NCBI RefSeq assembly: GCF_964204865.1
Contig: NC_135257.1
Coordinates: 3,906,001 to 3,970,000 of the forward strand
Length of the DNA stretch: 64,000 bases
Origin: Styela clava
Taxonomy: Eukaryota > Chordata > Ascidiacea > Stolidobranchia > Styelidae
Reading direction: 5' to 3'
The notes beneath the pieces were generated by a model. That model did not search any database. It was not told where the DNA came from and saw nothing but the letters and a program-made list of their open reading frames with translations. Both the position numbers and the translations under genes were made by a program. Each line of letters opens with the position of its first letter. Position 1 is the first letter of the stretch. Below, in pieces: positions 63,730 through 64,000 of the stretch.

Positions 63730-64000
63730 CAGTGGTTCTCAACCGGGGCCTGTGGCCCCCTAAGAGGGCCACGTAGTAGTTCGAAAGGGGCCACGACACA
63801 AGACTAATAATCGATCATAAAGCGACTTTGTTTGCATATTTTTATTTCAAAATGAAATTCTCCGTTCAGGACTTCGCCGCAGTTTCCTTACCTGAACAGG
63901 TTATTTGCCTGCAGACGGACTATTCACTAGACTGCGAGTAACCTTCAGTATCGTATTATGGACGCAAAAACCCATATATATGTACATTCCTAATGCCCAA
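63730..64000. mobile_element. hAT-like element, left end, runs off the window
   Basis: Begins CAGTGGTTCTCAACCGGGG followed by GCCTGTGGCCCCCTAAGAGG, a standard hAT left end with subterminal GGCC blocks. It lies in intron 8 of copy D; the right end would be beyond 64000. Confidence 0.65.

Noticed and set aside
1-64000. tRNA or rRNA genes
   Set aside because: I looked for cloverleaf-type box sequences and rRNA-like stretches by eye and found none convincing; a covariance-model scan would be needed to exclude tRNA relics.

Overview
The window is eukaryotic nuclear DNA from an AT-rich invertebrate animal genome. The genes are split by GT-AG introns, candidate AATAAA poly(A) signals are present, and mobile elements are dense (hAT, pogo/Tc1-like, piggyBac-like, Ty3/Gypsy, poly(A) retroposon). 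No bacterial features are present. The species cannot be fixed from sequence alone; a tunicate-like or other marine invertebrate genome is a low-confidence guess.

The backbone is a multigene cluster of 4-coumarate:CoA ligase/firefly-luciferase-like acyl-CoA synthetases (ANL adenylating enzymes). All full copies share one 12-exon structure: coding lengths 102, 211, 107, 73, 133, 166, 169, 98, 72, 156 and 163 nt, plus a last exon of 119 nt (182 nt in the minus-strand copy). I rebuilt these exons by hand from splice sites, because no single open frame covers a gene. From left to right: copy E (minus, 8105 to 1914, intact, 543 aa); pseudogene P1 (minus, 10644 to 10205, only exons 11-12); pseudogene P2 (plus, 12144-17382); copy A (plus, 18614-24495, intact, 522 aa); pseudogene P3 (plus, 26279-29575); copy B (plus, 30950-39134, exon 7 split by a piggyBac-like element); copy C (plus, 42361-50842, intact, 522 aa); copy D (plus, 55451 to beyond the window, exons 1-8 seen).

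The cluster grew by segmental duplication. The block P2+A (about 13.66-25.0 kb) recurs as P3+B (about 26.28-39.7 kb). P1 lies in an inverted copy of the P2-to-A interval, giving a large imperfect inverted repeat (about 9.06-10.83 kb against 14.2-18.25 kb). About 120 bp upstream of each plus-strand start codon, and a 3' flank with a putative poly(A) signal, are conserved between paralogues.

Mobile elements have used the cluster repeatedly. A decayed autonomous hAT element lies at 51345-53694. Several non-autonomous hAT elements have exact or near-exact 8-bp target duplications. A Ty3/Gypsy element sits in intron 6 of copy D, and a deleted relative marks the left edge of the P3+B block. The most striking signal is allelic-series-like: one site in exon 11 is empty in A/B/C, filled by a hAT element in P2, holds the element's right-hand part in P3, and carries a textbook palindromic hAT excision footprint in P1. 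A second such pair exists in intron 8 of A (footprint) and B (filled). The enzymes probably act in the cytosol, since no signal peptide, membrane segment or C-terminal SKL-type peroxisomal signal is visible; their substrate cannot be told from this sequence.
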